Assembly: GCF_026891935.1 (NCBI RefSeq)
Contig: NZ_JAPTGC010000004.1
Coordinates: 62,001 to 126,000, forward strand
Reading direction: 5' to 3'
Source of the DNA: Methanocorpusculum vombati
GTDB taxonomy: Archaea; Halobacteriota; Methanomicrobia; Methanomicrobiales; Methanocorpusculaceae
Length of the DNA stretch: 64,000 nt
A program made the position numbers and the translations under genes. Below the pieces are notes generated by a model that searched no databases, had not been told where the DNA came from, and worked only from the letters and a program-made list of their open reading frames with translations. Shown here piece after piece: positions 33,735 through 42,071 of the stretch (its first letter is position 1; every line of letters begins with the position of its first letter).

Positions 33735-35132
33735 TTACTTAGTATCCATATTCTGTTCTGCACATTCTGATTTCTTAAGATCCTCGATTACTTTATTCAT
33801 GATGATATTTGACCACCCTCTGCTGCCATTTTTGTCAGTTTTTCCTGATGATATTAAATAATGTGCAATCTCAGATCTAATAGTACTGATCACTGATTCC
33901 TTTTTATACCAATCCACAACCATGTTCTTTTCAAAAATCAGATAAACATCCGGTTCCAAAGAACCATCGGGTAGCCATTCCTTTAAAATGTTGTGAATCA
34001 CCGTCTCCGCATCAATATCAAATGGATTACAATAATGAACCGCATCCTCCAAAGAATTATCTATCTCATCTTGCTTAGTTACATTTGCTAAGCAAATTTT
34101 AGAGAAAGTCTCACCCATTCCAATAGAGGGCTTCTGATACTGCGATGAGATATATTTCATTTGATGTTCTAACTCAGGGAAAAGAGAAGATTCATTTATA
34201 CCATATAAATCAAGTTCCTGTAGTATTCTTTCCTTACTATCGGCAGGAATTTGAAAAGTTAGTGATGTGAATTCATCTCTCAGATTACTTTCCGCTTTTT
34301 GCAGTATTCTTTTCCCGATATCTCCCTCACCGTGTATATTGATGGACCCAGGAAGAAGAAATGCGCCATTTTGTCGAATTAATCTTTGATTACTAAAATT
34401 TGAAATGACAAAGTAATTACCTTGTAACACACGAATAAATAATTCATATTCATTTTTTTCATAATATTTTGCATCACTTGGTGTTACTACGGTGTTCTCC
34501 ACTAGTTTTGTGAGACACTCTTTAATGGTCAGATTTTTGTCAAAATCCATTTCTGCAATGGAGGACAATATTTTTACTTCCGAGCTGTCAAAACCATGTC
34601 CATAATCCCTGTGTGAATACACAATTCCATCACATGGCGTCATCTCATAGATTGTTTTTTCCTTATCCGACCTCGGCATACGAATTATATTTTCATGTGA
34701 TTGGCAAGCGAAGTAAAGAGCAACCATAGGATTTAGTGTTACATCCAATAATCTCGTGCTTAGCCCATAATGCTGCAATTTCGTCAGCCGTTCGAATGAT
34801 GTTCTGTATTCCCTAAACTCAGCTGGATTTCGGGAATAAGCCATAGTTATCATTTGAGATTCAGATGGAAGTAGCCCATTACGAAAAATACTTGGTCGAA
34901 TATCCCATGAGATATTTTCTTGTCCTCGAAAGAAAAATCGTTGTCTATCATCCTCAAACGGAGTCTTTACGTCTTTTTTCGAAAAATTTTGAGTATCTTT
35001 TAATGTGCTGGACTCATCAATATCATCAAATATTTTTTCGCGCATTTTCGAAATTTCTTGGAGATAGTTGGTCAGAGTCTCTATTACAATAATTTTTTTG
35101 CCTTGGGACATTGATAAACTATTTTCGTACAC
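33735..35132 (-). CDS. FRG-domain protein in a type I restriction locus
   Basis: A 465-aa soluble protein. Residues about 63-150 form an FRG domain: FFFRGQENISWDIRPSIFR, then LTKLQHYGLSTRLLDVTLNPMVALYFACQ, with the conserved RGQ and TRLLDVT motifs. The rest (about 160-465) is novel to me. FRG domains occur in bacterial defence and mobile loci and resemble ADP-ribosyl-transferase-like folds by some reports; the activity is unproven. GTG 35132 is chosen because aggtgg at the end of hsdS gives a placed ribosome site; ATG 35111 is an alternative. It follows hsdS by 2 bases, so it is part of the operon. It is clearly more AT-rich than hsdM. Confidence 0.8.
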   Translation of the reverse strand: MYENSLSMSQGKKIIVIETLTNYLQEISKMREKIFDDIDESSTLKDTQNFSKKDVKTPFEDDRQRFFFRGQENISWDIRPSIFRNGLLPSESQMITMAYSRNPAEFREYRTSFERLTKLQHYGLSTRLLDVTLNPMVALYFACQSHENIIRMPRSDKEKTIYEMTPCDGIVYSHRDYGHGFDSSEVKILSSIAEMDFDKNLTIKECLTKLVENTVVTPSDAKYYEKNEYELFIRVLQGNYFVISNFSNQRLIRQNGAFLLPGSINIHGEGDIGKRILQKAESNLRDEFTSLTFQIPADSKERILQELDLYGINESSLFPELEHQMKYISSQYQKPSIGMGETFSKICLANVTKQDEIDNSLEDAVHYCNPFDIDAETVIHNILKEWLPDGSLEPDVYLIFEKNMVVDWYKKESVISTIRSEIAHYLISSGKTDKNGSRGWSNIIMNKVIEDLKKSECAEQNMDTK

Positions 35133-35134
35133 GA

Positions 35135-36349
35135 TTATGCCACCTTAAGTTGACAATTCATTATTCTTTGTAATAATTCAGATCTTAAATTATTCAAATC
35201 GGAGTTTTCCTTCGAATTCACACATATATATTTAAAAATTACATCACAAATAAAATAATATTTTGTTAAAAGTTCGTCTGACGGTCTAGCCACAAAATAA
35301 TTGCCAAAACATGCATTTTGAACCCTCTGTCTCCCAGAAGATCCAACCATGCTTGCAATACAATGCTTTCTGAAATTGGAATCACGTGCCAAACAGTACA
35401 CAAAAGGAGTACGAATATTCCCAGTACCTCGTAAAACGATGAACTCAGTGGATCCAAATCCTATTTCATCATCTATCAAAAAGTCAACGATAGCCGTTTT
35501 TCCATTTTCCAAGCATGGAGTTATTCTTGCAAACAAAATATCACCATTTTGAAATTTAGATCCACCACCATTCCATTCTTTTGAAGAAATCTCTGACACA
35601 GAGCAGGAATCAATAGGCAAACTGGACATATCAACAAAACTCGCATGTTCGCCTTTAGGTAACATGAGTTTAGGATTTACAATTAGTAGATTACTTATCG
35701 GTATTGCAATCCACCCCTCCGGTATCTCCCCCATCTCGCTTTCGATCATCCGCCCCCCGGAGCTTTTGTAGGGCTTCCCTTCGTCATTCGGGAACTCGAA
35801 CTCCACGAACCATCGATGGAACAACGCCCGGGCGATCTCCTCCAGCACTTTATTCATGCGGGTGTTGATCTCGATCTTGTCGTCGAGCGAGGAAAGGATG
35901 GCGGCGATCTTCTTTTGGATGGGGAGAGGAGGTAAAATCACAGGATAATTCATAATTGCTTTTTTATCCCCTCGTGGCATTTTTGTACCTTTGGAAGTCT
36001 TTGTGGCATAATCAAAGAAGTCATCTGTTGAAAGAAGATAGTAAAGATATTTACTATCACACGTGGTGTTAGCCCTGATCACTAAAACATCATTAGAACA
36101 ACCACCCATAGAATGAGCAAGCCATATTTTCTTAAAATATGGACGAATGTTTGAGATGAGTATATCATTTTGTTGATAAGATGGGACGACGTTTACATTT
36201 GGTAATTTTGTGGCTGGAATCATACCTCCTCTGTCTGCCACCAAATTTTCTGTTGAAATATATGTGTCTATAGTAAGATCTAACACGTTTACTCGATCAG
36301 TCACATATGAAGCTATGTCACAAAGGGAACATTTTATCCAGTCACTCAT
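35135..36349 (-). CDS. hsdS: Type I restriction enzyme, specificity subunit
   Basis: Recognises the bipartite DNA target for the HsdM/HsdR complex; 404 aa. Two target-recognition domains are visible. The first ends with LPPLPIQKKIAAILSSLDDKIEINTRMNKVLEEI (about 145-180), the standard central conserved helix. The second begins IPEGWIAIPISNLLIV and its terminal helix is at the C-terminus. ATG 36349 follows a strong ggaggg site. The first half of each domain is AT-rich and variable, as usual for a subunit under diversifying selection. It sits 69 bases after hsdM. Confidence 0.92.
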   Translation of the reverse strand: MSDWIKCSLCDIASYVTDRVNVLDLTIDTYISTENLVADRGGMIPATKLPNVNVVPSYQQNDILISNIRPYFKKIWLAHSMGGCSNDVLVIRANTTCDSKYLYYLLSTDDFFDYATKTSKGTKMPRGDKKAIMNYPVILPPLPIQKKIAAILSSLDDKIEINTRMNKVLEEIARALFHRWFVEFEFPNDEGKPYKSSGGRMIESEMGEIPEGWIAIPISNLLIVNPKLMLPKGEHASFVDMSSLPIDSCSVSEISSKEWNGGGSKFQNGDILFARITPCLENGKTAIVDFLIDDEIGFGSTEFIVLRGTGNIRTPFVYCLARDSNFRKHCIASMVGSSGRQRVQNACFGNYFVARPSDELLTKYYFICDVIFKYICVNSKENSDLNNLRSELLQRIMNCQLKVA

Positions 36350-36418
36350 TGTTCCCTCCAATAACCCAATCCATTTTTTGCACTGCGCTAATCAATATTC
36401 CAGAACGAGAGAACTCCA

Positions 36419-37924
36419 TCACCGCACCTCAAACCCGATACTCGCCAGCTGCTTTCTGATCTCCTCCTCAGCCTTCCGGCTCTCCGCAAACAACTCTGAC
36501 AACTCCCCCGTCAGCCGTGCCATCTTCTCCTCAAACGGCTCGCCGTCCTCCTCCACATCCGCAACCCCCACATACCGTCCCGGCGTCAGAACAAAATCCT
36601 GCTTCGCAATATCCTCCGTGGACACCACCGCACAGAACCCTTTCTCATCCTCAAGTGTCCCCTCCTCGAACCGGGAAAACGCACCCGCGATTTTATCGAT
36701 ATCCTCAGCCGTCAGCTCACGGAGCTTCCGGGAAACCATCGTCCCAAGACCCCGTGCATCCACAAACAGCGTCTTCCCCTGCTGCCGCTTATCCCGCTCG
36801 ATAAACCACAGCGAAACCGGAATCTGCGTCGTATAAAACAACTGCGGCGGCATCGCAACAACCGCCGCCACCAGATCCGCCTCCACAATTCTTCTCCGGA
36901 TCTCCCCTTCCCCTCCCGACTGCGAAGAAAGCGACCCGTTCGCAAGAACCAGACCCATCCGCCCCTTCGGTGCAAGATGATGAATCATATGCTGCATCCA
37001 CGCAAAGTTCGCATTCCCCGCCGGAGGCACCCCGAACTTCCACCGCACATCATCTTTGAGCTTATCCGCACCCCAGTTCGACAGATTAAACGGAGGATTT
37101 GCCAGAATAAAATCCGCCCGCAGTGAAGGATGCAGATCATTGAAGAACGTATCCGCCGCAAACCCGCCAAGATCCGCCTCAATCCCCCGAATCGCCAGAT
37201 TCATCTGCGCCATCTTCCACGTCGTCGGATTCGCATCCTGCCCGTACACCGAAATATCATTAATCCGCCCCGAATGCTCCTCCACAAACTTCGCCGACTG
37301 CACAAACATTCCCCCGCTTCCGCAGCAGGGATCATACACCCGCCCCTCAAACGGCTGCAAAACTGCCACAAGCGTTCTCACCACCGACGCAGGCGTATAA
37401 AACTCCCCGGCCAGCTTCCCCTCCTGCTCCGCGAAATTCTTCAGACAGTACTCATACGTCCGCCCCAGAATATCCTTGCTCGCCCCGTGCTCCGCCATCG
37501 AAATATTCGTAAACAGATCCACCACCTCGCCAAGCCGCCGCTTATCCAGCTCCGGTCTCGCAAAATTCTTCGGCAGCACATCCTTCAGCCGCTTATTCTC
37601 CCGCTCAATCGCCCGCATCGCCGCATCAATCACCACACCGATCTCCTCCGTATGGGCCGCCGCCGCAATCACCTCCCATCGTGCCTCGGACGGAACATAG
37701 AAAATACCCTCGGACAGATACTCATCATGATCCTCCTCAAACCCTTCACCCTCAGAGACCAGCGCCTGATACTTCACCGAAAACGTATCAGAAATATACT
37801 TCAAAAAAATCAAACCCAGAATAACATGCTTGTACTCCGCAGCATCCATATTCCCGCGAAGAATACACGCCGCATCCCATATCTTCTGCTCAAAACCAAT
37901 ATCCGCAGTATTTTTTTCAGCCAT
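36419..37924 (-). CDS. hsdM: Type I restriction enzyme, methylase subunit
   Basis: An N6-adenine DNA methyltransferase that modifies host DNA with HsdS; 501 aa. After the N-terminal HsdM domain (WDAACILRGNMDAAEYKHVILGL) come the SAM motif VYDPCCGSGGMFVQ near residue 205 and the catalytic ILANPPFNLSNWG near residue 280. ATG 37924 is preferred (ggaagg upstream); a GTG at 37933 would add three residues. It begins the operon hsdM-hsdS-FRG. It is GC-rich, unlike the genes after it, which suggests that the downstream parts were acquired separately. Confidence 0.93.
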   Translation of the reverse strand: MAEKNTADIGFEQKIWDAACILRGNMDAAEYKHVILGLIFLKYISDTFSVKYQALVSEGEGFEEDHDEYLSEGIFYVPSEARWEVIAAAAHTEEIGVVIDAAMRAIERENKRLKDVLPKNFARPELDKRRLGEVVDLFTNISMAEHGASKDILGRTYEYCLKNFAEQEGKLAGEFYTPASVVRTLVAVLQPFEGRVYDPCCGSGGMFVQSAKFVEEHSGRINDISVYGQDANPTTWKMAQMNLAIRGIEADLGGFAADTFFNDLHPSLRADFILANPPFNLSNWGADKLKDDVRWKFGVPPAGNANFAWMQHMIHHLAPKGRMGLVLANGSLSSQSGGEGEIRRRIVEADLVAAVVAMPPQLFYTTQIPVSLWFIERDKRQQGKTLFVDARGLGTMVSRKLRELTAEDIDKIAGAFSRFEEGTLEDEKGFCAVVSTEDIAKQDFVLTPGRYVGVADVEEDGEPFEEKMARLTGELSELFAESRKAEEEIRKQLASIGFEVR

Positions 37925-38525
37925 ACCTTCCACTCCGTCGCAAATTCTGCGAACAATAAATCAATTATGGAATATCCCTCCACATAAAATCATCGTTATT
38001 CTCCCCTTGCTGTAATGTCCAGAAATTATTTCCCCGATCACCGCACGATATGAAAAACAGGCCATGGCCCTCGATTGAAGAAACCTCACGCAGCCAAAAA
38101 TACCCGTACGATCGCAGCAACACAATGGCAAAATAACAATGCAGAGACAGATCCGGCATGACTCTCCCCTATCAACCCTCACGGGACTGGGGACATGTGT
38201 ATTGATCTGCTATTCCGCAACGAGACAATGGTAGAGGATGTAAGATCGGTTTTGTACTTCGTTGCCAATCTCCGAAACACCGTACACTCCGGCAAGAATC
38301 AGCCAGCGTATGAAAACCACGTTTGCCGCAGATATCCTGCTTGAAATCTATGCGGACCGTACAACTCTGAAACGCACCGAGAAAACGACGGGTGAATCAT
38401 GTTTCAACAGCAGGGGTGTCAGTCCGTGTTCAACAGGATAATCTTTCCTCTGGTCGTTTAGATTATAGGTAGGATGAGGAATGGCACCTTTATGCTACAT
38501 TGGCTATGAAGAGGGAGAATGACCC
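37925..38525. other. Non-coding region with decayed-looking small frames
   Basis: Upstream of hsdM no convincing gene is seen. Two short overlapping frames on the plus strand, at about 38195-38341 (MCIDLLFRNETMVEDV...) and about 38310-38440 (MKTTFAADILLEIYADRTTL...), look coding-like but are small and out of frame with each other. They may be pieces of a decayed gene. A 29-bp sequence shared with 41715-41743 lies at 38417-38445. The minus-strand promoter of hsdM should be near 37940-37990. Confidence 0.4.
38417..38445 (+). repeat. Dispersed intergenic repeat, copy 1
   Basis: The sequence begins tgtcagtccgtgttcaacag. It matches 41715-41743 at 26 of 29 positions by eye and, over its first 19 bases, resembles 3049-3067 (tgtcactctatgttcaaca). 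All copies are intergenic. The function is unknown. Confidence 0.6.
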
Positions 38526-38876
38526 GTGGTGTTAATTGAGATCATTATAATCCTCATGATACCTGTCCCGCTATTTCTCATCGCTGCAAAACTCATATCC
38601 AGATACGGAGTCGATGAGTCTCTGTTTCGTATTGTTGATTACTCCACCCCTGGGCACGGTCTTGTGACTTTGTTTGGTGTGTTTGGTACTGTCGGGATCA
38701 TCCTGATAGATGCTGAAATTCTCACGCTCACTATGGCTCTTGGTGAATATCTTCCCGAACCATGGACTTGGGAAGTACCATTCTCGATATGGCTCATACC
38801 ATGGTCTGTAGCTCTGCTAATCACGATGCGAGCGATCGGGGGATATCTGTTGAAATATTTTAAAGGTGAACTATGA
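38526..38876 (+). CDS. Small membrane protein, 116 aa
   Basis: I do not recognise the family. There are about three membrane segments: residues 3-25, 46-70 and 87-108. A short loop with ISRYGVDESLFRIVDY follows the first. It starts at GTG 38526, and its stop overlaps the start of the next small frame (ATGA at 38873-38876), so the two are coupled. Similar small membrane proteins occur singly in methanogens, often unannotated. Confidence 0.55.
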   Translation: MVLIEIIIILMIPVPLFLIAAKLISRYGVDESLFRIVDYSTPGHGLVTLFGVFGTVGIILIDAEILTLTMALGEYLPEPWTWEVPFSIWLIPWSVALLITMRAIGGYLLKYFKGEL

Positions 38877-38977
38877 TGCAAAAACTACTCTCTGTATTGG
38901 GGATGATCGTATTGATCTCCTCAATTGAGTACCCTGTGTGCGCAAATTCCACAAATAAATCCATTGTATCTGAATAA
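38873..38977 (+). CDS. Short secreted peptide or truncated exported protein
   Basis: A 34-codon frame overlapping the upstream stop. It reads as a signal peptide (MMQKLLSVLGMIVLISS, cleavage expected after VCA) plus about 10 polar residues, then stops. The layout of hydrophobic core, CA and N-rich start resembles the exported proteins at 42072 and 62032. It is probably the 5' remnant of a secreted protein gene, or a tiny secreted peptide. No homologous continuation was found downstream in any frame. Confidence 0.4.
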   Translation: MMQKLLSVLGMIVLISSIEYPVCANSTNKSIVSE

Positions 38978-39297
38978 CGCCAACATTGGTGATTCGAACA
39001 TCACGATGGGAAAATGTGAAAAATGACTGAACGAGAAAGATTCTAGATCTTGATTGAGTTAGGATTGGTAATCGTTTTGTATATTCCACAGGCTCATTCG
39101 ATAAGAGGTGAGTGTATTCCGGGATGATGCCCCCCTATGAGATCAAAAAGGAATGGGAAAAATTTCTGCGGGCATATCAGGCGATTCATGACTTCGAACC
39201 GAAAGGAGAAAACATCCGCCACAATTCTGATCGTTTTTCCTCCCGATGACGGTTTGATCAATCTCTTCATAACCTGCCAAAGACAGATCACTCATCC
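38978..39297. other. Intergenic region, no gene recognised
   Basis: Short open frames here lack codon bias, ribosome sites and domains. A ttgattgag-ttagg stretch around 39050-39070 and a TATA-like ttgtatat at 39076-39083 are the only points of note. The latter is too far from the next gene at 39298 to be its obvious promoter. Confidence 0.35.
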
Positions 39298-39879
39298 ATG
39301 TCCCGCACGACGCTCCTCCCGATTCTCTTCACCGTCATCGGTTTTGCTGCGGCTATCGTCTTCCTCGGCACTGCCGCAGCAGTCATCGAAACGGACGGCC
39401 TCTCGGTCGTCTCGCACGGTCTTCATATCATTCCGCAGTATCCCGCAGAGGTCACGGAAAAAATAGAAACGATCATAGAAGAGAACTACCGCCACTCGCC
39501 GTTTCAGGAACCAAAGCATGGAGAAAGCGATGTCGTCTCCACCAGACTGTTCGGCACCGTAATCACCATGCAGTATGCAGCTCCGGTAAACCTCACGTGG
39601 TCCTTTTTCCAAAACGGCGAAGAATACACCTGGAGTTTGGTGAATACTGCATCAGCGATGGCCGTCCCCTGTCCCGGAGGAAAACGGATAACAGCAGAGC
39701 GAATCGACATACTGATCCCGGACAACGTTACTCCGGAGATCATGGACGTATCGTACTTCGCCCTGATCCACACGACCGGGCGGCCGGAACCGTACAGAAT
39801 AGCCGTCGAACGCGAACAGGTGAACGAACTGTTGGCGCTGATCGGCATGGACCCCCTGCCGGAAAGTCTGCTGCCCTGA
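39298..39879 (+). CDS. Exported or membrane-anchored hypothetical protein, 193 aa
   Basis: The N-terminus (residues 5-30, PILFTVIGFAAAIVFLGTAAAVI) is a single hydrophobic helix that would act as signal or anchor, leaving about 160 residues outside. No domain is recognised. The outer part has mixed alpha/beta character with ESDVVSTRLFGTVITMQYAAPVN and a final helix EQVNELLALIGMDPL. The start follows no clear ribosome site. It is GC-rich like core genes, which suggests long residence in the genome. Confidence 0.6.
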   Translation: MSRTTLLPILFTVIGFAAAIVFLGTAAAVIETDGLSVVSHGLHIIPQYPAEVTEKIETIIEENYRHSPFQEPKHGESDVVSTRLFGTVITMQYAAPVNLTWSFFQNGEEYTWSLVNTASAMAVPCPGGKRITAERIDILIPDNVTPEIMDVSYFALIHTTGRPEPYRIAVEREQVNELLALIGMDPLPESLLP

Positions 39880-39983
39880 TGCCGCGGAAGATACCGGTAC
39901 CCTAGGAACATGCCGCCTGACAGAGTACATCATACATTTTATCAACACAATCAACCCACTCTATCACAAAGAAGGAGAAATAA

Positions 39984-40451
39984 ATGGGAGAAGCTGAAAT
40001 ATTCATCTGTCCTCACTGCGGCAGGGAAATCTGGATTTCGGAAGGACTGGGCTTTGCAGACTGTCCCGAAACCGTATTCACCTGCCAAAACGGCGAATAC
40101 CCCAACCTCCAAGAACGCATGGAATCACCCGCCTATCAGCAGACACGGGAACTCCTCAACGCAGGAGCTTCCCCGGCAGACATCGGTGAAAACCCCCGCA
40201 AAAACCGGTATGGACAGAACCGCTACATCTGCCCGCACTGCCACATTCTCCAAAGCCGCTTCACCATCACCCTGCAACTGCCGGACGGAACACTATTCAC
40301 CCCCAAATATCACTGCGAACACTGCAACGCACCGCTCCGCCTGTATACCCGACGCAGCAGAAAACAAACCCTCCTTCACTGCAAAAACTGCAACACCACC
40401 TTCGACATACACGCAGAAAACATCACCCGCATGATAGCATGGGTTGACTAA
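39984..40451 (+). CDS. Zinc-ribbon protein with four CxxC pairs, 155 aa
   Basis: A cytoplasmic 155-aa protein with CPHCGRE at residues 9-15, CPHCHILQ near 83, CEHCNAPL near 110 and CKNCNTTFD near 132: two complete zinc ribbons separated by a helical linker. A strong site aaggagaaat precedes ATG 39984. It ends convergently, overlapping the end of the ncsA gene by 4 bases. Tandem ribbons suggest nucleic-acid or protein binding; no named family is recognised. Confidence 0.7.
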   Translation: MGEAEIFICPHCGREIWISEGLGFADCPETVFTCQNGEYPNLQERMESPAYQQTRELLNAGASPADIGENPRKNRYGQNRYICPHCHILQSRFTITLQLPDGTLFTPKYHCEHCNAPLRLYTRRSRKQTLLHCKNCNTTFDIHAENITRMIAWVD

Positions 40452-41359
40452 ACCCTCCCCTCCAGCTTTGCCAAAAGCGTACACGCCGCACACAACCGGT
40501 TCTCCGTCGGCTCCCCGCACCGCTCGCAGACACCCATCCTCCGTACCTCCCCGCGGACCGGACCCAGCTTTGCCAGCAACTTCTCCTGCCCCTCCACAAT
40601 CGCGAGCAGCGTACCCGGATATCGATGCTCCAGCAGCCCCAGCTCGCTCCGCACGCCCGCCCGCAGCGCATACCGCGTATACGGACACTCCGGAAGACGC
40701 GTCAGCAGATGATTCACCATCCCATAGGCAACCGTCGCCCGTTCCGTACACCGGCAGAGCGGCTTAATGCGGGGAACGAACAGCTCGCCCGCATTCGTCT
40801 GGTAATTCTCCGTAACCCTTCGGAGATCCCCGCGAAGATAATTCATCAGAACAGACTGCGCCTCATCATCCATGCAGTGGCCGGTCGCAATCCGATCCGC
40901 ACCCGCCTCACGGGCCGCCATATTCAGCGCACGTCTGCGCAGCGTCCCGCAGACCGAACACGCCCGTTCCGGAGACACCGCGAGCAGTTCATCCAGCGTC
41001 TTCCCGCAGACATCCGCAAACGAAAGAATGCGGTGCTCCACACCAAGCCGCTTCACCAGCGTTTCCGCCGCACGAATCGTCTCGTCCCGGTAATCGGCAA
41101 TACCCTCATCGACCGTAACCGCCACAAACTCCGCATCCAAATCCAGCTTCGCCAGAACCGACAGCAGAACCGTACTGTCCTTCCCGCCGGAAAGCCCGAT
41201 CGCCACCCGCGAATCTGCCGGAATCATCCCGTAGCGGGAAATCGTATCCGCGACGAGATGCTCATACCACGCCGAAAAATGTTCCCCGCAAAGTACAGCA
41301 CCGCTCGCCGCATCCCGCCAGACCGCCCGCTTCCCGCAGTGATCACAAACCGCCATCAC
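40448..41359 (-). CDS. ncsA: tRNA 2-thiolation ATPase of the NcsA/TtuA family
   Basis: A 303-aa PP-loop protein that adenylates U34 (or U54) of tRNA for 2-thiolation. It has an N-terminal zinc ribbon (CDHCGKR ... CGEHF), the PP-loop GLSGGKDSTVLL near residue 54, central cysteines in RACSVCGTLRRRALN and GHCMDDEAQ, and a C-terminal zinc ribbon (CERCGEP ... CAAC). These cysteines hold the Fe-S cluster and zincs. The upstream gene encodes a ubiquitin-like sulfur carrier that ends in GG and abuts it exactly, the natural sulfur donor. The family call is firm; the position modified (34 or 54) is not decided. Confidence 0.87.
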   Translation of the reverse strand: MMAVCDHCGKRAVWRDAASGAVLCGEHFSAWYEHLVADTISRYGMIPADSRVAIGLSGGKDSTVLLSVLAKLDLDAEFVAVTVDEGIADYRDETIRAAETLVKRLGVEHRILSFADVCGKTLDELLAVSPERACSVCGTLRRRALNMAAREAGADRIATGHCMDDEAQSVLMNYLRGDLRRVTENYQTNAGELFVPRIKPLCRCTERATVAYGMVNHLLTRLPECPYTRYALRAGVRSELGLLEHRYPGTLLAIVEGQEKLLAKLGPVRGEVRRMGVCERCGEPTENRLCAACTLLAKLEGRV

Positions 41360-41551
41360 TTACCCGCCGTGTACGATAGACGTAGTCGCAAGAACCTGAT
41401 CATCCGTGACAACATCATCTGCAAGCAGCAGCTCGCCCCCGCAGGTTGCCAGAATCTCATACGGATTCAATCCCAGCCCGATGAGAATCTCCTCAACCGT
41501 CCCGGCAGGAGCAGACGCTGTCGTCCCGTCCGGAAGATGCACCAGAACCAT
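41360..41551 (-). CDS. Ubiquitin-like sulfur carrier (SAMP/MoaD/ThiS-like)
   Basis: A 63-aa beta-grasp protein: MVLVHLPDGTTASAPAGTVEEIL, then LGLNPYEILATCGGELL, ending IVHGG with the di-glycine needed for C-terminal adenylation and thiocarboxylation. Its stop abuts the ncsA start with no gap, which implies the pair transfers sulfur to tRNA, as Urm1/Ncs6 do in eukaryotes and SAMP2/NcsA in haloarchaea. ATG 41551 gives the normal size; an in-frame start at 41584 would add 11 residues. It may also modify proteins. Confidence 0.83.
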   Translation of the reverse strand: MVLVHLPDGTTASAPAGTVEEILIGLGLNPYEILATCGGELLLADDVVTDDQVLATTSIVHGG

Positions 41552-41714
41552 TACAGAAGTATTGGTGTTTTTGAAATAAAGCAATCACCCTCATACCAGA
41601 GGACACAGACCACAACGAAAAACCAGATTTGCAGGGTATGACCCAAACGTTGTCATTTTCAGAATAATTATAATTTGGGCCCTCTAGTTAACTGAATTTA
41701 CTGAACATACCCCC

Positions 41715-41743
41715 TGTCAGTCTGTGTTCAACAGTATTATCTT
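41715..41743 (+). repeat. Dispersed intergenic repeat, copy 2
   Basis: The sequence begins tgtcagtctgtgttcaacag. It is nearly identical to 38417-38445 (26 of 29 by eye), in the same orientation. The two copies bracket a 3.3-kb block with the small membrane, zinc-ribbon and ncsA genes. Confidence 0.6.
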
Positions 41744-41787
41744 ATTTTCAGACATAAATAATGGATACATAATTTGTTTATAGCTAC

Positions 41788-41934
41788 ATGAAAAATTTTG
41801 GGAAAATCACTACAAATTGCTTGAAATGTAGACGTCAGGTTAAATTCCGTAATATTGATAGTACAAAAAATCAGGTCTGCGGTTTTGTAGATCTACTACT
41901 GGTAACCTGCGGAGGTGAATCAGTCGTGTCTTAA
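41788..41934 (+). CDS. Possible 48-aa cysteine-rich protein
   Basis: The frame starts at ATG 41788 and ends at TAA 41932-41934. Four cysteines are arranged as CLKC near residue 11, C31 and C41, after MKNFGKITTN. CLKCRRQVKFRNID resembles the start of small archaeal zinc-ribbon proteins of the DUF5679 kind, but the second CxxC is not intact. There is no good ribosome site. It may be a real small protein, a decayed one, or chance. Confidence 0.35.
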   Translation: MKNFGKITTNCLKCRRQVKFRNIDSTKNQVCGFVDLLLVTCGGESVVS

Positions 41935-42071
41935 ATTCGCTATTAACACGAAGTAAACAGGTAGCAAATTGGAATAGATAGTTGAATAACAATCGAACAA
42001 AACCACATAATTAATAAGATTATGAGAATTAATTACTTGGTTTTAGTTTTAATCCATGATCGGAGGTTAAA

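Larger units (their letters stand above)
41552..42071. other. Long AT-rich intergenic region
   Basis: This holds the second copy of the dispersed repeat (41715-41743) and a possible 48-codon zinc-binding frame (41788-41934), both listed separately. The rest has no recognised gene. A ggagg at 42062-42066 is the ribosome site of the 42072 gene. Confidence 0.45.

Noticed and set aside
37961-38182. 73-codon minus frame upstream of hsdM
   Set aside because: Cysteine- and arginine-rich with no family resemblance; it probably lies in the promoter region of the restriction operon.
38417-41743. Integrative element with flanking attachment sites
   Set aside because: The bracketing 29-bp repeats are suggestive, but there is no integrase and the block contains the housekeeping ncsA pair.
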